In this document: positions 17,996-27,141 of the stretch, piece by piece | How positions within the stretch are numbered: position 1 is the first letter of the stretch | Layout: the number at the start of each line of letters is the position of its first letter | From: Mucilaginibacter sp. | Lineage (GTDB): Bacteria > Bacteroidota > Bacteroidia > Sphingobacteriales > Sphingobacteriaceae | NCBI GenBank assembly: GCA_030445275.1 | Contig: JAUCSE010000042.1 | Location: forward strand, 94,147 to 158,146 | Length of the DNA: 64,000 nt | Direction: 5' to 3' | Position numbers and translations under genes: made by a program | The notes under the pieces: model-generated | What the model saw: the letters and a program-made list of their open reading frames with translations, nothing else | What the model was told of the DNA's origin: nothing | Database searches by the model: none

Positions 17996-19017
17996 ACCAG
18001 TTTTAAAGTTAGGGTAATATGAAACAAATTGTTTTGATCATTGATGGCCAAAGTATAGCGGTTATGATAAAGCAAATTTAACCTCGATCGCACATTGATC
18101 AAGCCAATACCGGAGTTTTCATCCTTGCTGGCAGCAGGCTCAGGCTCAAATTTATTCCTTACCTCAAATATCATCAGGCCTTTGTATACGGATAGTTCAA
18201 TATCTATCTGCGGTTGTTCGTTATACCCTACCCCGTGTTTAAAGGCGTTCTCCACAAATGGAATCAACAACATGGGCTCAATAGTATACTGATCGTCTTC
18301 ATCATCCAGCTCAATCCGGCTGTTAACCTGCACGTCGTTCCCAAATCGGAGCTTTTGCAGTTCGATATAACTGCTCAGGTATTCAATTTCCTTTTGCAGC
18401 GCCACCTTTTTGCCCTGGGCATCATACAGCATATAGCGCATCAGATCGGAAAGCATAATGAGCGATTCTTCCAGCTTGTCCGATTTTTTGCGTGCCAGCG
18501 ATACCAGGTTGGTTAACACATTAAACAAAAAATGCGGACTGATCTGCGACCGCAAAAATTTCAATTCTGTTAATAATTGTGCTGCCTGTTTTTCTTTTTG
18601 TTCCTGTTCGGTGCGGATACGGTCAACTATCCTGCAGTAAATAATACTGATGATAAAAACAACAACAGACGGCGGAAAAATAAATTTATATACCGATGGG
18701 TCTTTTACACTATCAGGAAACCAGGTTGCCATGATATGGTGCTTTAGCCAGAACGAGCCAAAAATGAGCAGGACGCTCGTTAAAATATAGAGCAACCAAA
18801 AACGCCTATTGTAAAATTTGGGATACAGGTAAAAAACATTGATATAAAAAATAGCCATATGAATAAGGCCGGCCTCGGTAAAGAGCAAACCGGGTATCGA
18901 GCCTATCCTATGGTCGTTTGCAGCAGTGGAAACAAAGTAAGGCAGCAACAGAACCGTAGCCCAAATGAGCACATGCAGGGTAATATTGATATGCCTTACT
19001 TTGAGCGCTATTTTCAT
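17992..19017 (-). CDS. LytS/YehU-type sensor histidine kinase
   Basis: Inner-membrane histidine kinase of the His_kinase (LytS-like) family, 341 residues. Four transmembrane helices occupy residues about 15-145, without a large periplasmic domain. Then come a short coiled coil (RTEQEQKEKQAAQ), the phospho-acceptor region LRSQISPHFLFN, and the ATPase boxes IPFVENAFKHGV and GIGLINVRSRL. The signal is unknown; the lack of a sensor domain suggests sensing within or at the membrane. It lies 8 bp downstream of a DUF2306 membrane-protein gene. Confidence 0.95.
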   Translation of the reverse strand: MKIALKVRHINITLHVLIWATVLLLPYFVSTAANDHRIGSIPGLLFTEAGLIHMAIFYINVFYLYPKFYNRRFWLLYILTSVLLIFGSFWLKHHIMATWFPDSVKDPSVYKFIFPPSVVVFIISIIYCRIVDRIRTEQEQKEKQAAQLLTELKFLRSQISPHFLFNVLTNLVSLARKKSDKLEESLIMLSDLMRYMLYDAQGKKVALQKEIEYLSSYIELQKLRFGNDVQVNSRIELDDEDDQYTIEPMLLIPFVENAFKHGVGYNEQPQIDIELSVYKGLMIFEVRNKFEPEPAASKDENSGIGLINVRSRLNLLYHNRYTLAINDQNNLFHITLTLKLV

Positions 19018-19025
19018 TCTAAGTG

Positions 19026-19745
19026 TTACTGATGCATAAATTTAATAAAAGGATCATTGGTTAATGTATCCGTAGCACTTTTAGTTTTTATCAACCGGGT
19101 TTTACTAATCCAAACCTCCGCTAAAATCAAATGAGCAACAAAACCAATCCAAAAGCCAATACCAAAAAACTCACGGGGTGTTAAACCCGTAAAGCGACTG
19201 GTAGCAAAGAATATACCATTGATGATGCGGATAGTAGCCACAGCCAATCCAATAGAGTAAGCCCTGATGACCCATTCCCTGTGCCTGGCTATTTTGTGTT
19301 GCAGCACCTGTTGCAAAGCTTTGAACAGGGCATACAAAAAGAACAGCGAAAACACGACAGTTGCAACGGCTTGATTAATGCCGCCTATGGCCGGTACGGC
19401 AAAACTCATCACCAACGCGGTTATACCGATAACTACCCCACTTGCTAAAAATATACGGCCGCTTACCCAGTGCCATCGCGGATAACGGGATCTGATTTTT
19501 TGCATAAACTGAAACGGCCCCAAAACAACGAACACCAATCCGGGAATAATATGAATAAGCGATAGTGTAGGATGACGCGCAAAAATATCATCCATTTGTG
19601 TAAAACTATTATTAACGGCGGGCGGATGATAGCCATTTATCAATATGGGTATCAGCACCACAAGCCTGCGTACCACGATGCCGATCCCGATCAAGGATAA
19701 CAGGGTTATGGCACTGTATAATAAACGAATTTTAAACCTGGTCAT
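19026..19745 (-). CDS. DUF2306 multi-pass membrane protein
   Basis: A 239-residue inner-membrane protein with about seven hydrophobic segments, matching the DUF2306 family: HIIPGLVFVVLGPFQF, RYPRWHWVSGRIFLASG and ARHREWVIRAYSIGLA are typical, with conserved His and Arg residues in or near the helices. Function is unknown; heme or quinone contact has been a common guess for such His-containing helical proteins. It is encoded between a 38-residue membrane peptide and the LytS/LytTR pair with gaps of 4 and 8 bp. It may feed a signal to the kinase or be regulated with it. Confidence 0.85.
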   Translation of the reverse strand: MTRFKIRLLYSAITLLSLIGIGIVVRRLVVLIPILINGYHPPAVNNSFTQMDDIFARHPTLSLIHIIPGLVFVVLGPFQFMQKIRSRYPRWHWVSGRIFLASGVVIGITALVMSFAVPAIGGINQAVATVVFSLFFLYALFKALQQVLQHKIARHREWVIRAYSIGLAVATIRIINGIFFATSRFTGLTPREFFGIGFWIGFVAHLILAEVWISKTRLIKTKSATDTLTNDPFIKFMHQ

Positions 19746-19749
19746 ATTA

Positions 19750-19866
19750 CTAAAATTCTAAAGGGGTTATTTTAATGCTGAACTGATCTCTGGCAAGCAG
19801 GTAGGTATAACTGATGATGAGCAAAAGCATCATGAATAAAAAAAGACCGTTCGGTTTCATCAGCAT
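19750..19866 (-). CDS. Predicted 38-residue membrane peptide
   Basis: Short frame from an ATG at 19866 to a TAG at 19750. The product starts MLMKPNGLFLF, continues with a single hydrophobic helix (FMMLLLLIISYTYLLA) and ends in a charged tail (RDQFSIKITPLEF). A strong purine-rich ribosome-binding sequence (GAGGAGGGG) precedes the ATG at ideal distance, unusual for this phylum, where such sites are often weak. It ends 4 bp before the DUF2306 gene. Homology unknown. Confidence 0.55.
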   Translation of the reverse strand: MLMKPNGLFLFMMLLLIISYTYLLARDQFSIKITPLEF

Positions 19867-20129
19867 GTTACCCCTCCTCAATATTTACCGGTAAAACTAC
19901 CGATGTAAATATTCATTCCAGGGAAGAGTAGACCAAACCCGAAACTGTGTAGACAAAAAAGGGAATCAGAAAGATTTGAAAAGACCTACTCAAATTTCGA
20001 CAAGGTTTTCGTAAATAAATAGATGATTACGACAACAAAACGAGCTTTTTTACCTCCATGTATTCGTATTTTTGATGATTATACGGCACTTTTTAGTGCA
20101 AAAACACACCGTTTTCTTTATAAACCTGT

Positions 20130-23123
20130 ATGAAATTCACCTTTTTATGCACATTTAGCTGCATTTTTCTGCTGCAATTGACATCTTTTGCCGCTGATAA
20201 ACCGGTAAAAAGCAGATCATATTATCAGCAAAAACCCGAAGATGCCGACGCGGTATATTTTACATCTGCCACTTTTAAAATAACCAACGATGGCAAAACC
20301 GATGTGTCTGACGAACTTCAGGAAGCCATCAACCAGATCAAGGTCAAACAGAATTTTGGCATCCTTTTTATCCCCGAAGGCAAATACCTGATCAGCAAAA
20401 CTATCTATATACCACCCGCCATCCGGCTTATTGGTTATGGCAAAAATCGCCCGCAAATTATACTGAAAAAGAACTCGCCTGGCTATCAGCAGGAAAGCCC
20501 TGAGGATAAAGGAAAAGCAAATTATATGATCTGGTTTACCAATGCCATTGTAAAACCCGGTCAGCCTATAAGGGATGCCAATGCCAGCACCTTTTACAGT
20601 GCCCTATCTAATATCGATATGGTGATTGAAGACGGCAACCCTTACGCGGTGGCCCTGCGTGCGCACTATGCACAGCACAGCTTTATAGCCCATGCCGATA
20701 TCCATATTAGTAACGGCAAAGCAGGCCTGTTCGATGTAGGCAATGAGCTGGAGGATGTGCGCTTTTTTGGCGGCGATTACGGCATTTATACCACCAAACC
20801 AGCCCCAGGATGGCAATTTATGATGGTTGATACCTATTTTGAAGGCCAGCGCAAGGCAGCCATCAAAACCCAGGAAGCAGGCTTGACCATTGTACGCCTC
20901 GAAGCAAAAAATGTACCTGCCGTTATTGATATCGACTCCAATTATTACGAAAAACTGTTTATGGAAGATTGCCGCTTTGACCATATCAGCGGTCCGGCCA
21001 TTAGGATAGGCCGGGAAGGAAATGCATATAACCAGATCACCCTTAAAAACATTGACTGCCAAAATGTTCCGGTTTTGGCATCGTACAAGATCAGCGGGAA
21101 CAAAACAGCAGGCAAAGGCGCTGTATATCATGTAAACACCTTTGTTTATGGAACGCAGATAGATGGTTTAGCGGCCTCGCCTGTTTTTAAAACTACCTAT
21201 GATGCGATGCCGCTGAAAAGCTTCCCGGCGATGCATGCTAAGGACATCCCTGACCTGCCGGAGATGAAAACCTGGGTCAATCTTAAAACACTGGGTGCCA
21301 AAGGCGATGGGACTACCGATGATACTAAAATCATTCAGGACGCGGTTGATAAATACCCAACCGTTTATGTGCCGCAAGGCTGGTACAAAATATCAGCAAC
21401 CATCAAACTAAAAAGTAATACCACGCTCATAGGCCTTAATCCTGTTGCCACACAGTTCATTTTAACTGATAATACAGAAAATTTTGGCGGTTTTGGCGGT
21501 CCGCATCCTTTGCTCGAAGCACCGCAGGGAGGTACTAATATTTTAACCGGTATTGGCTTAAATACAGGCGTTTACAACAATCGTGCGGTTGGTTGTAAGT
21601 GGATGGCGGGTGAACACTCTTACCTGAACGATGTAAAGTTCATAGGCGGGCACGGCACCCTGGAACACCCATCAAACCAACCACGCCGGCGCGAGGAGCA
21701 ACAAGATAGCCGTACCCTGCCTGGCATGGATATGGCCTGGGATACCCAATACTGGAGCCTATGGATCACCAATGGTGGCGGCGGTACTTTTAAAGATATC
21801 TGGAGCGCCAGCAGCTATGCGGTTAATGGTGTTTATGTATCCAATACCAGCACTCCCGGTCGCGTTTATGCCTTATCGGTTGAGCATCATGTACGTAACG
21901 AGGTGCGGTTTAATAGGGTAAGCAACTGGAAAGTATACGCCCTGCAGCTGGAGGAAGAAAATCGTGAAGGCAGCGATGCCCAACCTCTGGAGATACAGGA
22001 TTGCAGCAATATGGTATTTGCCAATTTATACATGTACCGGGTTACCCGCGTAAATGTGCCGTTCCCATCGGCAGTACGCACCTGGAACTGTAAAAACATG
22101 GACATCTATAATCTGCACAACTTTGCCCAAACCCGGTATATCGCGACGTCCTCTGTTTATGATGTGAATACCAATATCGAAGTGCGTCCATGGGAGTTTA
22201 ACTGGCTTCATATAGGTAATGAGGCACCGGCATCACAATTTACACCAACCGGTTATACAGGTGTTACCCAATTGGCCAAAGGCTTTGAATTTGCCGATGG
22301 CATATGCAGGGACAGCAAAGGCAACATCTACTTTAGCGAAACCCGCTTAAAACGCATTTACAAATGGTCGGCACAAAGCAAAACGGTTAGCCTGCTGGCT
22401 GATTTCCCGTGGAACCCGCTTGCGCTGGCCTGCGACAAGAATGATAAGCTGCTGGTAGTTTTTAAATACTTTACCCGCGACGGCTACCTGGTAAATGGAA
22501 AACCCGAACAGGTAACCATCCTGCCGAATGATGCTTCCAATACCGGCTATAGCATTTGGGGTAACTCTGGCTTTGCCACCAGGGTATTTGCCATTGACCC
22601 TGAGCATCCTGACGAAAGCATCGCAGCTTTAAATAAAGTCCCTGCCGCATCAGTTTCAAAAATTAAGCAGGTATTTTACCCGGCTAACCGGGCCAAAGGT
22701 TTTTATAGTAACGAGAAAGGCGAAATAGCCCCGGCCAAAGAGGTATTTGTAGCGCCCGATGGTGTTAGTATTATTCCGCTGACGTTCGATCTATCGCGCG
22801 CCAATAGCCTGCAAGCTATGATTCCCGGTACCGAAGCATATGCAGTTGATGAATACAATAAACGTGTGGTAAAGGTATCGGTAGCTGCCGATGGCACGCT
22901 ATCGAACGTAAAACCATTTGCAGAGCAGGGCGAGTACAGCCTGGCGGTTGATGAGGCTACCGGCAATGTTTATGTAGCCGATGGTCAGCTATATGTGTTC
23001 GACAAAACGGGCAAACAGACCAACGAGATCAAATTGCCTGAACGCCCGGTAACGATGCTTCTAGATGGCAAAACCATGTTTTTTACAAGCAGGGCCGGTT
23101 TGTATACGGTAAGTGTACCTTAG
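20130..23123 (+). CDS. Secreted double beta-helix plus beta-propeller protein
   Basis: A 997-residue secreted protein with signal peptide (ending TSFAA). Residues about 40-370 and 380-700 each look like a right-handed parallel beta-helix of the Pectate_lyase_3/GH28-related type; both open with the hallmark of this group (FKITNDGKTDVSDELQEAIN; LGAKGDGTTDDTKIIQDAV), followed by ILFIPEGKYLISK and VYVPQGWYKIS. The last ~280 residues form an NHL/SMP-30-like propeller (FADGICRDSKGNIYFSE, EYSLAVDEATGNVYVADG). Likely a polysaccharide lyase or hydrolase; two tandem beta-helices also recall GH55 glucanases. The substrate cannot be named. It stands alone on the plus strand. Confidence 0.82.
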   Translation: MKFTFLCTFSCIFLLQLTSFAADKPVKSRSYYQQKPEDADAVYFTSATFKITNDGKTDVSDELQEAINQIKVKQNFGILFIPEGKYLISKTIYIPPAIRLIGYGKNRPQIILKKNSPGYQQESPEDKGKANYMIWFTNAIVKPGQPIRDANASTFYSALSNIDMVIEDGNPYAVALRAHYAQHSFIAHADIHISNGKAGLFDVGNELEDVRFFGGDYGIYTTKPAPGWQFMMVDTYFEGQRKAAIKTQEAGLTIVRLEAKNVPAVIDIDSNYYEKLFMEDCRFDHISGPAIRIGREGNAYNQITLKNIDCQNVPVLASYKISGNKTAGKGAVYHVNTFVYGTQIDGLAASPVFKTTYDAMPLKSFPAMHAKDIPDLPEMKTWVNLKTLGAKGDGTTDDTKIIQDAVDKYPTVYVPQGWYKISATIKLKSNTTLIGLNPVATQFILTDNTENFGGFGGPHPLLEAPQGGTNILTGIGLNTGVYNNRAVGCKWMAGEHSYLNDVKFIGGHGTLEHPSNQPRRREEQQDSRTLPGMDMAWDTQYWSLWITNGGGGTFKDIWSASSYAVNGVYVSNTSTPGRVYALSVEHHVRNEVRFNRVSNWKVYALQLEEENREGSDAQPLEIQDCSNMVFANLYMYRVTRVNVPFPSAVRTWNCKNMDIYNLHNFAQTRYIATSSVYDVNTNIEVRPWEFNWLHIGNEAPASQFTPTGYTGVTQLAKGFEFADGICRDSKGNIYFSETRLKRIYKWSAQSKTVSLLADFPWNPLALACDKNDKLLVVFKYFTRDGYLVNGKPEQVTILPNDASNTGYSIWGNSGFATRVFAIDPEHPDESIAALNKVPAASVSKIKQVFYPANRAKGFYSNEKGEIAPAKEVFVAPDGVSIIPLTFDLSRANSLQAMIPGTEAYAVDEYNKRVVKVSVAADGTLSNVKPFAEQGEYSLAVDEATGNVYVADGQLYVFDKTGKQTNEIKLPERPVTMLLDGKTMFFTSRAGLYTVSVP

Positions 23124-23142
23124 TAAAATATTCACTAAACCA

Positions 23143-23278
23143 TGTCATTTCGACGAACGGTGATGGCTAAAAGGATGGGGTGAGGAGAAACTACCTCTTG
23201 AGCGATAGCGAAAAATCTTATACTCAATACTACCTGTATAACGTATAAGATTTCTCCTCGTACCTCGTCGAAATGACA
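23143..23278. repeat. Palindromic repeat, GTCATTTCGA family (copy 3)
   Basis: Ends TGTCATTTCGACGA and TCGTCGAAATGACA with inner ATCTTATAC/GTATAAGAT arms. It contains a GAGCGATAGCGAAAAATC segment also present, inverted, in copy 4. It lies directly after the beta-helix gene. Confidence 0.85.
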
Positions 23279-23309
23279 TGATTTTTGTTAGTGGATAATA
23301 CTTCTCTCC

Positions 23310-23382
23310 CCGTTGCCTGTGTCCTCACAAGCAGCTATGCAAATCGTCTGTGTCCTCACAGACGATGGTTATAAGGCAACGG
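23310..23382. repeat. Palindromic cassette CCGTTGCC...GGCAACGG
   Basis: Outer arms CCGTTGCC (23310-23317) and GGCAACGG (23375-23382) enclose the hairpin CGTCTGTGTCCTCACAGACG (23345-23364). The word CTGTGTCCTCAC occurs twice inside. Confidence 0.75.
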
Positions 23383-23390
23383 TAAAAGCC

Positions 23391-23463
23391 TGTCACCCTG
23401 AGCTTGTCGAAGGGGCGTGCGGAGAGGCCCTACCCACCATGCTTCGACGGAGCTCAGCATGAT
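23391..23463. repeat. GTCATGCTGAGC-family repeat (full copy)
   Basis: Arms TGTCACCCTGAGCTTGTCGA and TTCGACGGAGCTCAGCATGA. Related to 3934-3982, 61000-61073 and 63338-63382. Confidence 0.78.
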
Positions 23464-23597
23464 AGCCAATAATAAACTCATGACATTTAGAGTTTTTTAT
23501 CCAGACCCGCATAAAAATAATTTTCTCACGATTGTCCTGTTTTGATTGGTCTGTTCGTCTGCTGTGTATAAAGACAAACAAATTAAACCACATCAAG

Positions 23598-23909
23598 ATG
23601 ATCACTTTCAAAGCAGTTTATACCGTAAAACAGGAGTTTGCTAAACAGAACCAGGAAAACATCAATGCTTTTATGCAGGATTTTCAGAAAATAAATAATG
23701 CTGATTTCAGGTACAATGTTTACCTGGGTACTGATGGTCAAACATTTACCCATGTATCGCACTATAAAAATGCAGCAATACAACAAGCCTTATTGGCGGT
23801 ACCATCTTTTAAATATTTCCAGGAACAGCGCGACAACAGCGGTTTGGAAGATCAACCACAATTAGAGGAAATAGTACTGATAGATTCCTCCAGCTCTATA
23901 TTCAACTAA
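23598..23909 (+). CDS. Small conserved-looking hypothetical protein
   Basis: A 103-residue soluble protein; start taken at MITFKAVYTV because it begins with a beta-strand and lies after a repeat-rich leader. The pattern of strand (ITFKAVYTV), helix (NINAFMQDFQKI), strand (FRYNVYLGTDGQTFTHVSHY), helix (AAIQQALLAVPSFKYFQEQ) and final strand (EEIVLID) is that of a dimeric alpha/beta-barrel or antibiotic-biosynthesis-monooxygenase-like fold, but I do not recognise the family. It ends before two hairpins that separate it from a convergent oxidase gene. Confidence 0.7.
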   Translation: MITFKAVYTVKQEFAKQNQENINAFMQDFQKINNADFRYNVYLGTDGQTFTHVSHYKNAAIQQALLAVPSFKYFQEQRDNSGLEDQPQLEEIVLIDSSSSIFN

Positions 23910-23949
23910 GTAATACATGTTTGTTGATATATGGTACTTTCTCTGCACC

Positions 23950-23973
23950 AATGTTGGTGTTGTCACCAACATT
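23950..23973. repeat. Perfect 10-bp-stem hairpin
   Basis: AATGTTGGTG (23950-23959) and CACCAACATT (23964-23973) around a TTGT loop, between convergent genes. It lacks a clear U-tract, so it is a structural element rather than a sure terminator. Confidence 0.6.
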
Positions 23974-24024
23974 ATGCTTTCATTATTTTATTAGCTTGCA
24001 GCAAAACGTTGTTAACGGCGCGTT

Positions 24025-24060
24025 AAAAGAGCTCTGTGGTTGTCACCAGGGCTCTTTTCT
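24025..24060. terminator. Bidirectional terminator between convergent genes
   Basis: AAAAGAGC (24025-24032) pairs with GCTCTTTT (24051-24058), with TGG/CCA pairing inside. A- and T-runs on the two sides suit termination from both the small plus-strand gene and the minus-strand oxidase. Confidence 0.65.
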
Positions 24061-24063
24061 ACA

Positions 24064-25407
24064 TTATAGGTTATAAATCTCATGACTTAAAAAGTCATTC
24101 CTGAATTTCCCTTTTGGGTCATATTCGGCTACGAGCTTTTTAAAATCATTCAGCTTTTCATACCTGTATTCCAGCACTTTAGGTGCCATGGTAAATATTT
24201 TACCCCAATGCGGCCTTGCGTTAAAAGGCGAAAGCTCCTTTTCAATCAGGGGCAATAACTTCAATACTGCAGCAGTTTCCTGTTTCCAGGTAAAATGTAT
24301 GGTCACCGAGGTTTGATTACGGCAAGGGCTTAACCAAAGGTTATCAGCGGCAATAGTGCGAATCTCCGTGATAAAGAGATGCGGACCTATCTGCTTACCC
24401 AAGCGAGCAATGGCTTGTATAGCCTCCACCGCATGATGAATAGGCACGAAGTATTCCGATTGCAGTTCCTTACCGCTGCTGGGCGTAAATCCCATTTTAA
24501 AGTGCGGCAAGCGCTCATACCATGGCCCCGGAACCCCCATTTGCTCGGTACAGTTCTCTGCCGAAATTGCTATAATCGGGTGCAGATTTTTGGTGGCGGC
24601 CTTTGCTCCGTAAAACTCGGGACCGCTTTCATCTTTATCGGTTCCTACTTTACCTTTTATCCAAACTTCGTTAATGCTGTCATGTTGCCAGTCGGTAAAT
24701 AAGCTAACACTGTAACCGGCAGATACTATTTTTTCAAAATGCTGTTTTACCTGTGCCATGGGCATATTGGTAAAAACACGCTGGGCAACATTATAGGTTG
24801 GTTCAATTTGCAGCGTAACTTTGGTTACAACGCCCAAAGCGCCAAGTCCTACTACAGCGGCATTCAATTTTTCGGCATCTGTAGCTTTTGAAAGATGTAA
24901 AATGCTGCCATCGGCTATAACCAATTCCAATGCGGTAACGGCGCTGGACAGGTTACCATTTTTAACACCCGAACCATGTGTGGCCGTGGCAATGGAACCG
25001 GCAACCGAAATATGCGGTAAAGAAGCCAGGTTATTTAACGCGAAACCTTGTTTATGCAAATACGGGGCAAGCTCGCCGTACTTAATACCTCCTTCAACCG
25101 TAACGGTATGTGCCTTTTTATCAATACTGATCACACTTTTCAAATCCCTTGTCGAAAGCAGGTTATCCTTGCTATCGGCAATGGTATTAAAACAGTGCCT
25201 TGTGCCCTGGGCTTTTAGTTTACTGTGTTTTTTTACCAGCTGCTGTACTTCGGCTACAGATTTTGGATAAAATACATTGTCGGTGCTGAATGTCAGGTTA
25301 CCGGCCCAGTTTTTTAATCTTTTGGTTTGCGCCCATGATCCGAGCGATGACAACAATGGTGTAGCCATTAAGGTGGTGCTTAATTGAATAAATGTTTTTC
25401 TTTTCAT
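24064..25407 (-). CDS. Alditol/xylitol-oxidase-like FAD enzyme
   Basis: Exported FAD-linked oxidase of the vanillyl-alcohol-oxidase superfamily, 447 residues. The ATG at 25407 is chosen because it opens a signal sequence (MKRKTFIQLSTTLMATPLLSSLGSWAQ, Tat-like RK pair). The FAD domain shows KAQGTRHCFNTIADS, whose His corresponds to the one that carries FAD covalently in AldO, and PHISVAGSIATATHGSG with GNLSS, nearly the AldO signature. The C-terminal ALO domain ends in YDPKGKFRNDF. The reaction would be oxidation of a sugar alcohol to aldose with hydrogen peroxide formed. D-arabinono-lactone oxidases are relatives. It is divergent from the amine-oxidase-like gene. Confidence 0.87.
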   Translation of the reverse strand: MKRKTFIQLSTTLMATPLLSSLGSWAQTKRLKNWAGNLTFSTDNVFYPKSVAEVQQLVKKHSKLKAQGTRHCFNTIADSKDNLLSTRDLKSVISIDKKAHTVTVEGGIKYGELAPYLHKQGFALNNLASLPHISVAGSIATATHGSGVKNGNLSSAVTALELVIADGSILHLSKATDAEKLNAAVVGLGALGVVTKVTLQIEPTYNVAQRVFTNMPMAQVKQHFEKIVSAGYSVSLFTDWQHDSINEVWIKGKVGTDKDESGPEFYGAKAATKNLHPIIAISAENCTEQMGVPGPWYERLPHFKMGFTPSSGKELQSEYFVPIHHAVEAIQAIARLGKQIGPHLFITEIRTIAADNLWLSPCRNQTSVTIHFTWKQETAAVLKLLPLIEKELSPFNARPHWGKIFTMAPKVLEYRYEKLNDFKKLVAEYDPKGKFRNDFLSHEIYNL

Positions 25408-25551
25408 AATAGTTAGGTTGTAACAATGTAACACTAAAATTTTGAATATTTTATTTAGATAACCCGAAATGTTATTTTTATTTTTAAACAATAACCTCAA
25501 CAATTGTTTTGAAAATCACCCTGATACACCATCAGAACTTACCTGTATAAA

Positions 25552-27045
25552 ATGAAAGGCATCAAGAGAAGATCATTTATCAGGAATACCTTATTGGCCG
25601 GCATGGGCACAGCTTTAGCACCGCAGCTTTTAAATGCACAGCAAAGGGAAAACATGATCAAGGCCGACCAATCAAAGCCTGTTACCGGTAAAAAGATCAT
25701 CGTAGCGGGTGCTGGTATTACCGGGCTTTGCTGTGCTTACGAACTGATGAAGAGTGGTCATGAGGTGGTTGTGCTGGAGGCCGACGGCAGGTATGGCGGC
25801 CATGTATTTACCGGCCGCGATGGCTTATCTGATGGCTTATATGCTGATTATGGGGCCGATCATATTACCAAACCAGGGTATGAAAAGTTTTTTGAATATG
25901 TTGATCAGTTTAAGCTTACTGCACTACCCTACCCACATGCCGAAGGTTCAGCTGCTGCACCCAACAGGAACGGACTCAAAATGATAGGCGGCAAGTTTTA
26001 TTCGGATGAAATGCTGAAAGATCCCGCGGTGCTTGCCAAGCTGGGCTTTAATGAAAAAGAAGTTAAGTTCCTGTCGCAAAATCCGTTTTACGCTTTAAGT
26101 GCCCATTATCTAAAACCCTATAGTGGCAAATTCACTGACCCTTACCAGCCATTTGGGGTGGGATATGATGAGCTGGATAAAATACAGGTCAGTGATCTGT
26201 ATAAAAAAGAGGGTGCCTCGGCCGCTGCTCTCGGCATTTTGGGTGGCGAAAGAACATCCGCACTTTATCACTTATGGCGTGCCGCGGTGATGGAAATGCG
26301 GGGTATACCACTTTCTGAGGGCGATACCTATCACCTGAAGCGTGGCAATGAACAGTTGCCCATAGCCTTTGCTAAGCGGCTAGGTAATCGTTTAAAATTA
26401 AGTCACCCAATTACTGCCATCAGTCACACTAAAACCGGTGTTACAGTTAAATATAAACCTTATGGCGCTGTTACAGAAAAAGAAATGCAGGCCGATGTGC
26501 TGGTTAATTGTATTACACTGCCCATATTTAAAGGCATCCCTATAACGCCTCCCTTATCGCCCGAAAAACTATATGTGGTGAACCATATGCCCTATTCCTC
26601 CCATCCTTTTTATGTGTTTGAGGCCAGCTCCAGGTTTTGGCTGGATGACGGTTTTAAAAGTATCAACATGGAGTTTGCACATCCTGATATATCATCTATA
26701 TGGGAAGAAACCAATGAGGAAAACTCCGACCGGGTGATATTAAAGGCATATGGCCCCGGTGGGCTATCTCCTCAGCGTGTTTTAGCCGCCTTCAGGCAGG
26801 TTTATCCCGGCAAGCATGACACGATAGAACAGGCCCTAACTAAAGACTGGACACGCGACCGGTTTGCGCCTGCCTGCGAGATGGAACCGTTCCCGATAGG
26901 GCAAATGCATAAATTTTGGCCGCAACTCATGATGCCCGAAGGCAGGATATATTTTGCAGGTACTTATGCCGATAATTTAAGCCGTGGTATGGAATCGTGC
27001 ATCCGTTCGGCCCAGCGGGTTGCTGCCGAGATCAATAAAATTTAA
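25552..27045 (+). CDS. Exported flavin-containing amine oxidase-like protein
   Basis: A 497-residue FAD protein with a twin-arginine signal (KRRSFIRNTLLAGMGTALAP), so it is exported folded with cofactor. The Rossmann loop is IIVAGAGITGLCCAYEL followed by VVLEADGRYGGHVF, the monoamine-oxidase pattern; the C-terminal segment GRIYFAGTYADNLSRGMESCIRSAQRVA is the second FAD-contact region of this family. The substrate is unknown: amine, amino acid or polyene. It is transcribed away from the alditol-oxidase gene and followed by an HIBADH-like gene. Confidence 0.88.
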   Translation: MKGIKRRSFIRNTLLAGMGTALAPQLLNAQQRENMIKADQSKPVTGKKIIVAGAGITGLCCAYELMKSGHEVVVLEADGRYGGHVFTGRDGLSDGLYADYGADHITKPGYEKFFEYVDQFKLTALPYPHAEGSAAAPNRNGLKMIGGKFYSDEMLKDPAVLAKLGFNEKEVKFLSQNPFYALSAHYLKPYSGKFTDPYQPFGVGYDELDKIQVSDLYKKEGASAAALGILGGERTSALYHLWRAAVMEMRGIPLSEGDTYHLKRGNEQLPIAFAKRLGNRLKLSHPITAISHTKTGVTVKYKPYGAVTEKEMQADVLVNCITLPIFKGIPITPPLSPEKLYVVNHMPYSSHPFYVFEASSRFWLDDGFKSINMEFAHPDISSIWEETNEENSDRVILKAYGPGGLSPQRVLAAFRQVYPGKHDTIEQALTKDWTRDRFAPACEMEPFPIGQMHKFWPQLMMPEGRIYFAGTYADNLSRGMESCIRSAQRVAAEINKI

Positions 27046-27141
27046 GTTACTCAAATTAACACTGTAATAAATTTGTTTTGACGAGTAGATGAATGAATCT
27101 ATCGCCGAAGTAGCTAACTTTACCACTATAAACAATACTTT

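Noticed and set aside
23310..23382. Possible CRISPR or tandem array because CTGTGTCCTCAC occurs twice
   Set aside because: Only two occurrences, no regular spacers, and the sequence is explained by nested inverted arms.
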